NCBI RefSeq assembly: GCF_027596085.1
Contig: NC_072457.1
Coordinates: forward strand, 2,155,471 to 2,219,470
Origin: Anoplopoma fimbria
Taxonomy: Eukaryota > Chordata > Actinopteri > Perciformes > Anoplopomatidae
Reading direction: 5' to 3'
Length of the DNA stretch: 64,000 bases
Shown: positions 49,900 through 64,000 of the stretch, piece by piece
How positions within the stretch are numbered: position 1 is the stretch's first letter
How the letters are laid out: the number at the start of each line of letters is the position of its first letter
The notes under the pieces: model-generated
The model's input: only the letters and a program-made list of their open reading frames with translations
What the model was told of the DNA's origin: nothing
The model's database searches: none
Made by a program: the position numbers and the translations under genes

Positions 49900-50340
49900 G
49901 TTCAATGCCAGACTACGGTCTTAGTTACGTAGGCTAATGTTAACTTAACAAAAATGACTTTTTTCTGAATGTTAGGGCTATAAAACTACTTGGCTAAGTT
50001 TAGTAAAAACCTTCGGCAGGATGGAAAAGCATTTTTTATCTTTAAACAATCGCCAACAATCAGAGAAGAAACCGAAACTAAGCATAAAATTGTGATATTT
50101 CTAAAAAAACATTTTATTCTACATGTCTCATTTAAAATTTCGCCGGCGAAAAAACCTTGGAAGTATCCAGATCCTGTAAAAAGCGTTGCGAAACTGCTTC
50201 ACAGTGTGAAAATAAGTATGTTTGTTATGACCAAAAATTTAAATAAGTCAATGTTGACTTTTAGTTTTCCATGGGACAGATAAACACAAAGTCCCGCGTT
50301 GCCCCATGCATCTGGACCTCCTCCCTATGTGGACTTCCAT
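49900..50340 (+). repeat. 'Family C' diverged arm
   Basis: AAATAAGTCAATGTTGACTT, CATGGGACAGATAAACACAA, GTCCCGCGTTGCCCCATGC and GGACCTCCTCCCTATGTG follow the forward family C order. Confidence 0.35.
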
Positions 50341-52893
50341 GGGCTTTGGTTAGTGAAGTATTTGTGAAGTGACAAAAACAAACTGAATCCGTGAGAAAAT
50401 ATGTTTCCCACACAATGTTATTGATAATGTTGATTCATTGTATTCAGGCTGAAGTGTGAGCAACATACTGTCACTGATTTCCCAAAAGAAGGGTAACAAA
50501 CACACATGAAGCAGGGAGTCTAAAACCAAGAGAGTCTGCATGCATGAACGTGAGTGTATAAGCTTACCTGTGTGCACACATGCACCTGGGAGAACACGTT
50601 GGCTGGCCGCCAGAAAACCAGGTAATGAGCACCTGCAGAGAACAACAGAAAGTAATAGTTGGTGAGGTGGGAGTTGAAATAGATTACAGGCAGCACAGAA
50701 TGAATGGGTCCCGAGTCTGGACATAAATACTGGGACACTGACCGCAAAAGAGAGTCCCCTGCATTCATCACAAAGCTACGTTTAACTTAAGGCTTTATGT
50801 TCACATTCTGCACAGTGATGTACGCTTTCTGCCTTCGTTGTGGGCTGGGAGGGAGGAGGACTGCAGACGAGCGGAGGGAAGATGGATGGCTGAATGTCAG
50901 CCTCCTCTCATGGGGTTATCTGAGGAGGCAGCTGAAAAGGCCGGCAAGAGAAATGAGTTTAAGACTATACGAGTCCGAGAACTCCCATCAGTCATGGTCC
51001 AACTTTCTGCTCACAAAACAACCCAATTACCCAAATGGTGTACATACTTTTGGAAGATCTGCTTACATATATAGATTTTGCCACTTCATCAACAATATTG
51101 ATTTCACTGAAGATGATCCAAACACCAATAAGAAGGTAGCTCTTTTTGAAGAGTAGTCCACTGATGAACAGGATGTAGTGATATTTAATGCTTATATAAG
51201 CAGCAGCAGCAGTTGACGAGGAACAACAAAGACGAGGAAGTACATGTTGTTAAATTGAGCATCTTTATTGCTGTTCTTTGGGCCGGTGCCAAACAGCCCA
51301 CAGGTTGAATTCCATCTGGCAAACTTTGAGGCAGTATAAGGAATTGAATTACAATCTGTCTTCTCTTTCGTCAACCGCCAGTGGACCTGCTCATTAGCAA
51401 ATGATAGAACGCAACGGTTGCCCCGGGGCAGCTCCTATATATATATGGGGATTGTATAGATTTATGTCTGAGATTTAGTCAAATGCTTCTGTTTTTATCT
51501 CTTTATTCATCTGGGCAAATGAGGACAGTGTGACGCTTCAGATTCTGCTCATGTTTCTTCAAATACAGCAAAATGGTGCAAAGATTTTTGGAATAAAAGG
51601 AAATAAATGATAAAGCAATCAATTCTTCATGCTTGGAAAGCCCAAAACAGCCAAAGTCATTTGGAGGTAACCTGAAATCCAGACTGCTGCTGATTTCCAT
51701 CTATTCCCCGCTGTGCTGTGAACCATCCCGAGCAACAGCTCCTGTAAGTCGATCATGCTTACAGCTCCAGTTACAAGGAATGGAATCAGATTGAGTTTGA
51801 CTCCCCCCTCAGCGTGGAAATGTCAAAGGAGGCAGGATGACAGGTTAACAAACCTCCTGTCCAATAAACGAGTGACTTGAGAGTCCATGTGACCTTTGTT
51901 TACGGGGCCTTGGTGTTAATGGCTGCGCTCCACACAAAAAACAACAACACACCAGCACAGTGTGGGGACCGTGGGTGGAGGTGTCACTCCATCAATCTGA
52001 ACTCTACAAATAGAAACAACATAAGCTGTTTGTGACAACTGGAATTGACGACTTTAGTGCCGTGAGAGCAAAACGCCACACGGACTAACAGCAGCTGCTC
52101 AAATCAAACACGTCCCAGTAAACGTTGGTATGGAGATTTGAAGGTCAAAGGACGTTTTGGACGTCCACGTTTAGTTGAGAAGTTAACATTTTTAGATGGC
52201 TAGGACACTTGACCAGCATATTAACAACTGTATTTCAATATGTAGATAGCATCATTTTCAATAATATATAATCATTGAAATGCTGTTCAAACTAAACTTA
52301 ACTTTAAACTAGATGTATTTTGTTTCAGACAAATTTATCTGAGTGTCTTGACAGCTTTTAACCTTTCGATAACCAACCTGTTCTCAGGTGTTGGACGTTT
52401 AAAAGAGACTACAGTCATGTGACAATTGGAAACTATTGGTTTCCCAACTCGTCAAATATCGCTGCTTGGCTTTCCACCAACTGTATCCTGTGAGAAACCT
52501 TGAATTCCTGTGAATTCCTTGATGGAAAGACAAAAGTTAATGCTTATTTTGCTACCTAAGTGATATTAACAAGTTATTAGTTCTCCTTTTTAGATCATTC
52601 TCATAATGACATGGCAGCTTGAGCCACACTAGCTGCTGTTCTTCATCAGCTGGTAGAGTGATGAAGATTTGACATTTAACCTGTTGCAATGGGTGATGCC
52701 TGCACTGAGTTTTACATCCTCGACGATACTTGATGTGGATATTTTTTATATTCAGTGAATGATCATCTTTCATAATGCTGTGAAGTTTCAACACTGCTTG
52801 TGACTTTCTTCAGGTAAGAAGGTTCAGTTCAATACAAAACCAGGCCTTTATAGCCACTGTCTCTTCATCATTAGTGTTTATAAAGTATGTGTG
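50341..52893. other. Single-copy DNA, unassigned frames only
   Basis: A 119-codon plus frame (50797-51156) and a 124-codon minus frame (50350-50724) show no known domain. At 51419-51430 there is a 12-bp palindrome, TGCCCCGGGGCA, followed by TATATATATATGG. A DR1-like AGGTCAAAGGACG is at 52142. Confidence 0.4.
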
Positions 52894-52942
52894 GTCTTTT
52901 TTTTTTCTTTCTTTTCTTTCTTTTCTTTCTTTTCTTTCTTTC
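52894..52942 (+). repeat. (CTTTCTTTTCTTT)n pyrimidine repeat
   Basis: Period-10 alternation of TTTC and TTTTC units. Confidence 0.85.
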
Positions 52943-55479
52943 CGTCAATACACTTTTGACATGAAAGAAGAAAAATGTTGACACTTTTGATTCAGTAAAT
53001 CCACTCAGTGTAAAAGACAAGTCATAAACCCTTTTCCCAACAAAATGAGTGTGTTTATGCAAGTTTTTTAAACAAGGGAAAACCAGTTAAAAATAGTTGA
53101 TGGCCATTAGTAAACAGTGCAATTATTATGATGATCACTTATTTCTTATATCTGATACTTATTCAGTCAGAGTTGGTGATTGTTGGAACAGTGGAATTTG
53201 ATTTGAGGAGTGTTATTGTGCTTCTGTTTTCTGTCTGGAGTCTGGTCGCTTTGAAAAGAACACATAGGGCCTGTTTCTTTTCACATCTAACTCGGTGAAT
53301 TAAGGGTTTATTAGGACCAAACCAGAGTTGATGATTGTTTTTTTGATTGTTTTCGATTGTCAGCGAGGTAAAAAAAAAAAGAATGGCTTTGAGGAGAGCA
53401 TATTAATTATATGTTTAGTAGGTTATCAGATGATAACAATTGTCTAAATCCCAGTTGAATTATTTATCATTCACTTGTGTGCGCGTCACGGAAAAGAAAG
53501 AGGGCTAAACTCAACATGTCCACCCAGGTGTCACGTTCCCATCACTGCCGATTAGATTAGAACTGACAAATACTGTTACTACTTCAGAGTCATTAGTACC
53601 GAGACTGAATGAATGCCAAATGTAACATTTCCCACTCAAGACTAAATGCAAAGGTTAGTGGATTTGTCCAGTGGTAGAGGGGCTTTAGTGTAGGCCGCTG
53701 ATGACTGCTTTGGCACACCACCATGGCACTATGAAACAGGAACACAAGCAAACAACAAAAGACAACTTTCCCCACTCTGGATAGGACCAAACAACACAAA
53801 CTGTAATCAAAACTTTACGCTCTGGTTTTGTTTTTTTATGAATTCGACAGGCCTCGGAGCGCTCCAGTATCAGCATGCTGTTCTTATCACTCGTCTGTGT
53901 AATTTGCCCCATTAGGATTCTGCCCCTGTAATCCCCTGAACTGTCGTCGCAGGTGGATGCATGCTTCCACTTTTTTCGCGCAGAAACAAGATAAGAAGTT
54001 TGGGAGCGCCTCATCTCTATTTTCAAACACTCTCCTGGCTCCTAAGTGCTCGGTGAACAATCAAGATCCTCCGCCGATAGCGTCGCCCCCATCACGGCTT
54101 TATCTTGATTACCATCCAAAGAGCTTGTTTTTCTAATGGGAGTTTGGAATTAATTTTCATCCCCCCTCGTGGAGCGGAGCGGAGCGGATTGAAGCGGAGC
54201 AGCTTGGTTGGATTCAGATAGAGCACAACTCCAATCTTCGGAGACTGAGATGGAGGAAGATGGCGGCGGGGAAGAGAGGGACCAGGAGGGACCAAAGAGG
54301 AGACATCGTAAAACAGAAAGCAATCGAGATGGGTGACGGAGATTAGAGGGGTGACAATCAGAGAGGCAGGCCGACTCTTTAAATGTCTTTTACTGATTTT
54401 TCTTGCTCCCTCCATTTTGCTTTCTGGCTGTGTCTTACTGCACCACTCTCACTTCAAACCCTTCACATGAAGAGTCTTGGGATCATCTCTGATGGAGCAG
54501 CTCTCTCTCTCTCTCCACCTCCACCTCCACCTCATCTCTCCAGTCATTCTCAACGTCTCTGGCTCATTAAACAATTTGGCGACTCAGCTTTTACCACTTT
54601 TTCTCACGTCTCTCTCCAATTGATTGTCCCTCCACCAGTCTCCCCTTCACACCATCTTCTCTCTAAATACCTCTTTCTATCAATTCAAATGGACTCAATC
54701 CAGTTTGTTCTGTTGTAGCGAATGTTTGATTTGATATGAAGTGGTTCATTTCAAAAACAACATTCACTGTCAGTGTTCCATGCACTGGATTTCATGCGGT
54801 TCTGCTGCGTTGACAAGGACATGGACCTATGTTGATCGAGCATTTAACAAGATTAGATATTCACATTAACAGATGACTACTACTGGATTTAATCTATAAT
54901 CAATATGAAATCCTGTCCATGTCTGATCAGATCACCTCAGTTCTTTTCCCTTCTTTTCTTTCTGTTTCATATCATCTCTCTTTCTGCTTCTCTTGATCTA
55001 GTTCTGATTCAATTTTAGAAGCATTAAGCTCATTTGTATTGGAAGCGTGTAAACATCGTTGTTATTTTCCTCCCTCCATCCGTCTCTCTCTCCAGCTTTA
55101 CCCTTCCTCACATTGTCATTTCTTACTTCACTTAATTGAAAGCAGGAATCAATTACGGAGATAAAATCAGTCTCTATATTACATTTGAGGATGAATGCCT
55201 TTTATGAGGTCGGTTATTCAAGAAGTCCACAGGTCAACTCAATCACCAGACAAGAGCGGCGTCAGTGAATGATTTTGCTAAACCCCAGACCCTTTCAACC
55301 TTGTTTTTTTAAGGTTTGGCCATAGAATTATTGCGTTTTTGAACCAAAATAAACATCTGGTTTTCATTTCAGAATCCTATCAGAGGCTGATTTACACCAA
55401 GTGTTCCACGTCAACCGAATCACCAGCAGTTAAGATCGTAGGATAAAGAAACAGCGTCGGTCTGGGTCTCAAACACAAA
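52943..55479. other. Single-copy DNA, no gene recognised
   Basis: It includes a (GGAGC)-type run at about 54170-54190 and CCACCT repeats at 54520-54532. The frames at 53685-54718 are not recognisable. Confidence 0.45.
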
Positions 55480-55760
55480 GACTGAGGTCCGCTAGCAGAC
55501 GAAGCCAAACGAAGATTACATGGACCTCTCAGAACATAAATGGTGCAGCCATCCATCTGATTGTTGGCTCACATCGATTAGAGCCATTGGAAAGCCATTC
55601 GCAGGCAGGTCAAAGGTCAACGACAACCGCAAAGGTTTCACCAGGCTGACTAATAGACACAAACTAAACAATGGGCGGCCAATAGCAGCTAAAACCCAGA
55701 GCAGCTCATCAGCAATTACATTTGCTTGTGTTAACAGGAAGCTGCATTGTTAAGAAGACT
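55480..55760. other. Candidate regulatory island with DR1 site
   Basis: Complex non-repetitive DNA carrying a perfect DR1 (55607-55619), a RUNX-like AACCGCAA at 55625-55632 and CCAAT at 55679-55683. The 77-codon frame here has no known domain. Confidence 0.25.
55607..55619 (+). promoter_or_regulatory. Perfect DR1 nuclear-receptor element
   Basis: AGGTCA-A-AGGTCA: two exact half-sites with 1-bp spacing. DR1 sites are bound by RXR heterodimers, HNF4 and COUP-TF. Occupancy is not known. Confidence 0.45.
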
Positions 55761-57957
55761 CTGTAAATCATCTGTGAAACAAAGATTATTTACCAATGTA
55801 TCGAACACAATCTCTAAATCAGGGTTTTTTTTCATACTGGTTAGTAAATGCTTACAAAGTGTCCAAAAAATACCATAAGTACACATCCAGTCCTTCCGAT
55901 TTCAATACAGAGTTTACCTGTACAGGACTAGAACTCATATACTATATAGCCAAGGCATGTTCAAATGGTATGAAATAAGAAAACTCAGCAATTACAGAGA
56001 TCTTTGGTAATGAAACATATGATGGATACAGCCTTATGGAAGCATGCCATGCTCCAAAATAAATAAAAATGATAAAGAAAGAAAGTTAACCAATAAGTCA
56101 GAGTATCGGCTGTGAGCTCCAGATGCAAGAAATCTTAACATATAGTGGGGTTTTCTGACTAGATAAACTAACTAAGTCAATAAATAGATAAATGAAATGT
56201 TCAATAAAACATATACCTCCCAATACATATCTGTAAACCTTAAGATCAAGATAAAGAAGCAAGTTTCCCTTTATCTTATCCAGTGTATCTTAGCATCCGT
56301 TCTTTGTTAACATAATCCTGCAGTGTGTATTGGACATGGATCACTGCCTTGCTTAAAGGCTTCTTAGTGGTTTCCCCCGGATGCCCAGCCAGAATGTTCT
56401 GAGCCAGCCTCTCCAGTTACAATCCCACATCTTAACAAAAAACCTTGGAGCTAGGTGGCCTCGCCCGGGGCGGCAGCAATATGTGTTCCTTTGTGGGGAA
56501 CAGATGTCTCTGGCTCTTTGGGTGAATTGGCCCAAACTGCAGTGTGTAATGGCAGCCATTTTCAGATGGAAAGGGTATCAAAAAGAAAAAAGAAAAAGGT
56601 GAGCTGGCTGATGCGAGATGCACACCGACTCTTAAACCTACTACCATCTGTCACTTTGTGGATCAGTGGAACAGCCGACACTGATTATGCTCTCTGTGAT
56701 TAATGGAGGTAAAGCTTTAGTGACCGGTGGCAGTGAGCCGGTGAAGAACAGAAAACTAGGTGTTGGTTGAAAAAAGTAGGATTCTCTACTAAAAGATAAA
56801 GTGCGTTAGAGAAGAATTGTCTTTTCAATATGACCTTTGTCACATTATCGTGCCAGAACGCATTAACTGCCTGTACGCTCCGAGATCGGCTCTCGCTCAC
56901 ATTGGGATCCGATCGTCCAGACCTGTCTCGCATTGAGTTTGGACCTCAGAGTGGTGTGGACAGCATGTGAGCACAATCCAGACAATTAATCAAGCGTAGG
57001 TCTCCAACATCTTCTCCCCACACGAAAGACTTCGAGTTTTCTTCTTCAAAATAAAAGGTTTTCAATAACAAAATAACAAAGGACTTTTATCGTTCAGAAT
57101 TTATACAAAATTAAATGTGTTCCAATATTTTACAGCCGCACCTTTGACTGTTAAATACACCCACTCACAGCTGAGTCCCGATCTGGAGCATCCATCACAA
57201 AAGTCCCATTAAAAAGACAAGTAAAACCAAGTGTCTCCGTCTCCGTGGGCCTCTGGGTTTTTAGTAACCAAGATCAAACCAATAGGTTTCCAAATCCCTA
57301 CAATGTGGATCCCGGTGGACTCACCATGAGCACATCATTATCATCTCATGAGAAATAATCTGGGGCAATACTGACGGGAGAAAAATGACATGTTGCTTCT
57401 GTTTTCAACTGTGGCTGCTGGTTAATTGGTGACACATCCCGCTGTTCCCAACGCTGTGGTGTTGTCTTTTGTTTGGGTTTGATTTTGGATTTTATATCTT
57501 TGGGTCTATTTCTGGGTCCGAGTCTGCATCCCTTTCGGAACAAAACGTGACTGAAAATGTCGTCAAAGATGGAGTTCAAACGCCACATTACACACATTGT
57601 AACTCATATTGTGTGAGGGAAAGCAGGAAATCAGGAGTCAGTAAGTAGATAACTTTGGTTTGCGCATGATTCAGTCTGTGTCGCTGGATGTTTATCCCAG
57701 GCTGTGTGTTAGACGAAGACGAATCATCCCTCTCCTTGCGAGCGGAGGACCATCGGGTTAACAAAGCCCGCATGTAGAATGTGGATGAGTTGTCTGGCTC
57801 TGATCCTGAGCCTTGCTTGGGCGTGGGGACAGCGTATACGAGCTGGAAGAGAGAGAACCAGTTTGTGGATGAGGTCTGTTAGAGTAATGGGAACCAGTGA
57901 CCTAATCAAAGCGTCGCTGATGGCCGGATCAATACCCAGCGAGACAATTGAAAGCCT

Positions 57958-57958
<1 letters not shown>
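55761..57958. other. Single-copy DNA, no gene recognised
   Basis: Around 56353-56703, four frames of 68-82 codons overlap on both strands. None is recognisable. Confidence 0.45.

Positions 57959-58025
<67 letters not shown>
57959..58025 (+). repeat. (GT)33 microsatellite
   Basis: Perfect GT array. Confidence 0.95.
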
Positions 58026-61330
<3,305 letters not shown>

Positions 61331-61600
61331 AACAAACACAGGACTTATGTCAAGGAGTATTGTACCAAGGCCAATGTCCCAAAGTTTTAAATTCTTTTAA
61401 AGCTATTTCAGTGATGTTTGTGACATGCTTTTCATACCTACGTTTCACTGTTAACGTACATCCTTTACTTAGGTCACATTATTGTTTTAACCCTAACCAT
61501 GATGTTTTTCCGAAACCTAACTTTGTGGTTTAGTTGCCTAAAACAAACTGCGGCTGTTACTGACTTTTTTTTTGCCAGAACATAACTGCGTGACGTGCAA
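61331..61600 (-). repeat. 'Family C' arm, inverted
   Basis: AACAAACACAGGACTTATGT, CAATGTCCCAAAG, AACCCTAACCATGATG and TTTTTCCGAAACCTAAC match the left arm order of the copies at 26673 and 41406. A matching right arm is not seen. Confidence 0.5.
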
Positions 61601-61996
<396 letters not shown>

Positions 61997-62068
61997 CCTC
62001 TATACATTTCAAGTCAACACTGTCAGAATTCTCCAGAGGTGAACGAGGAGCCTGAGGGTCGGCGACCT

Positions 62069-62107
62069 CTCGGGGCCCGGTGCTCGGTACCTCGGGGCCC
62101 GGTGCTC
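62069..62107 (+). repeat. GC-rich 22-bp direct repeat
   Basis: CTCGGGGCCCGGTGCTC occurs at 62069-62085 and exactly again at 62091-62107. Confidence 0.9.
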
Positions 62108-62123
62108 TTTGATTGGGTCAAAG
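62107..62123. promoter_or_regulatory. Paired CTTTGA/TCAAAG sites
   Basis: CTTTGATTGGGTCAAAG is two inverted CTTTGA sites, the TCF/LEF core, around TTGGG. The flank to 62240 is complex DNA with ATTGGCTATTTGG. The functional reading is inference. Confidence 0.25.
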
Positions 62124-64000
62124 CTTCCAGCCACACTAATTGGCTATTTGGCACGACAGATGACTTTTAATTTATTCGGACGGGTTGTAATTGGAAGTCT
62201 TTTGGAGGCAACAGCTCACGAGCTCAACGAGGAATACTGGAGGAGGGAGAACAATGGGGGGGGGGGGGGGGTAATAATAATTAGGCCTATGTGGATGGTG
62301 ATGCTCTAAAGGGCATCGGTTTGATCCCTCAGACTGGTGGGGTGGTGGGAAGGGGGGAAGAATGGAGAGGCAAGTCATTTCTCACTTTTTACGGGCAATT
62401 AAATTGCTGCTGAGAAAATATTTGAATCCCTTGGTGATCATTGTTCGTACTTTTTGAAATTTCCAGCATTTTCTGTAATATGTGAAATTGTACATTATGT
62501 TCTTTGGTTTGTCACAAGTTTGAACTGACAACAAAAGCATAACTCCGGGGTTCAGACAGCATGCCAAACCCCTGAAGATAGAAAACTAAGTATTTCAGAG
62601 GAAAATACCAGAACACGCACGAGAGACAACCTGCTGGTGATTAGAAGACAGTTAACGAGATTCATCAATGTTCATTCTCAATGGAAATTAGTGGAACGGA
62701 TATAATTGATTGAAGAAGTCCTCCAAATTGAATCTGTTTCATGGAGTCTTGGATAGGGATTTACCAGAATACTTTATTCTGAAAATCACAAATAATGTGT
62801 TGGAAACAGACAAATCTTCTCCCCGAAGTTGCTCGCGATTATTTTGGGGAAAAAAACACCATGAGCGATATGTCGTTTCATTTACTGGACATTAATGAAC
62901 ATTAATCGCTATATTCTCTAGTCGTGCCATGAGGCAGCAGGCGGATAGATGACTGTTCACAGCTGGATTTCTTTCAAACCACTGAAACAAAAAGAAGCTT
63001 GGACCCTGTAGTTTTTAGGTGTTTGTGTCAATTTCCTTCTTTTTAAGACATTAGCCTTAATTACTGACAGTAATCAATGTTTTACGTTGTACTTCAGTCA
63101 ATACTCGTCAGTTTAAGATGTAAGTTTTCATTGAATATTCAGTTTCTGATTGTTAAAGGGTGATGGATGTAGGGGTTCAGACAGTTTATGAAACTAAACT
63201 TAGTTAACAATAAAAAAGGAGAGAGTTCCCATCATCCCCCTCAAATCATTTATTGCCCAAAAATAGCAATAAAACATGTTTTTTAGGAGACGCTAGATGT
63301 GTTTAAGAGAAATGTCACCTGCTAATATATCTATTGACATTTGGTTGACAAATGGCCGACATTTCATGTAATTTTATTCTGAGGCAAGAATTCTATCATG
63401 TTTCTTGCTTTTCACTTTATTTTATTTCATCTATTTTAAAAAAACTATATGCCAAAACAAATCGTGAATGCAAAGGGAAGCCCGGCAAAGCGCAGGTGGA
63501 ACAAAACAGAATGTCACGGTGATTTACAACTCCCTCAATTCAATCCGAGCAAACAGCTTGTGACTTACATCACATTTACATTTTAGTCATTAAGTAGAAG
63601 CTGTTGTTATCTACTTCAGAGCGCTTTACAATGAGGGCAACAACAGAATCTGCTTAAATACGTTCAGTGCCAACATTACAGGGAATCGTTAGTGAGAAGT
63701 GCAGGGGTCAGAAACACAACATCCTGGCAGGAGAAGGAAGAAACACTCCTGTTCCCCTGATATATTCATGCATATAAATGACTCATTTCATGAAGACGTG
63801 TTAAGAGGAAACGGAAAGACCAGGAAGTAATTGAAAGGGTGGTGGGGACTGTGAGGAAATAAGGAAAATAATAAAGGAAATGTTCACTGTTCAACTTTTA
63901 ATTTGTGTTGTGATATAAGGACTGATTCTCATAAACTAGACCAATAGTATAACATATCAATATACATTTGGACCACGTAAAATACACAAGAGGAGGGGTT
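62124..64000. other. Single-copy DNA to window end, no gene recognised
   Basis: Contains a G run at about 62257-62271 and ordinary AT-rich DNA. No gene, RNA or clear mobile element is seen. Confidence 0.5.

Noticed and set aside
50797..51156. 119-codon plus frame
   Set aside because: The end is protein-like in composition, but there is no known motif, and a second frame (50838-51074) overlaps it.
52552..52794. 80-codon minus frame with spaced Cys/His residues
   Set aside because: I considered a THAP-like zinc finger, but the Cys spacing and the Trp/Pro landmarks do not fit that domain. The plus strand also carries a CAG|GTAAGA donor here, which points nowhere clear.

Overview
The window looks like vertebrate nuclear DNA, most likely from a ray-finned (teleost) fish. 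The grounds are a very high density of long (CA)n/(TG)n arrays, a 229-bp Tc1-type miniature element with inverted termini and TA flanks, L2-type LINE 3' tails, a LINE tail ending in GATAA repeats, and several dispersed repeats of a kind I know from teleost genomes. There is no bacterial-style gene density, no rRNA or tRNA gene and no CRISPR array.

I find no protein-coding gene I can support. Nearly all longer open frames lie in dinucleotide arrays, in a purine-only tract, or inside dispersed repeats. The remaining unassigned frames (largest 119 to 148 codons) show no domain I recognise. The most economical reading is a gene desert or one or more large introns. Two weak exon-like signals are recorded: a 48-bp splice-flanked segment at 25849-25896 and a short ORF with a Kozak-like start and downstream splice donor at 26231-26339.

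Layout: 0-5 kb has a GC-richer left edge with two TATAAATA boxes, an L2-like LINE tail with internal duplications (1.66-2.40 kb) and another teleost-type repeat (3.70-4.18 kb). 5-24 kb is mostly single-copy DNA with CA arrays, the first two copies of repeat 'family A' (11.8 and 21.3 kb) and arms of foldback 'family C'. 24-29 kb holds a CA array, the Tc1-type element, a fuller family C copy, a 19-bp-arm hairpin and an inverted family A copy. 29.5-30.96 kb is a 1.4-kb purine-strand tract centred on (GAA)26. 31-42 kb holds a striking nested inverted repeat at 32.0 kb, the longest family A copy (34.3-35.0 kb), a CA array, a 36-bp tandem duplication and a duplicated family C block (39.1 and 41.2 kb). 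42-64 kb is single-copy DNA broken by six CA/TG arrays, homopurine and homopyrimidine stretches, an L2 tail and candidate regulatory islands (a perfect DR1 site at 55.6 kb; paired CTTTGA sites at 62.1 kb).

The most unusual observation is that four family A copies, one inverted, share a 138-bp core I read as identical base for base, while parts of the same copies outside it are clearly diverged. Family labels A to E are mine, made only from comparisons inside this window.
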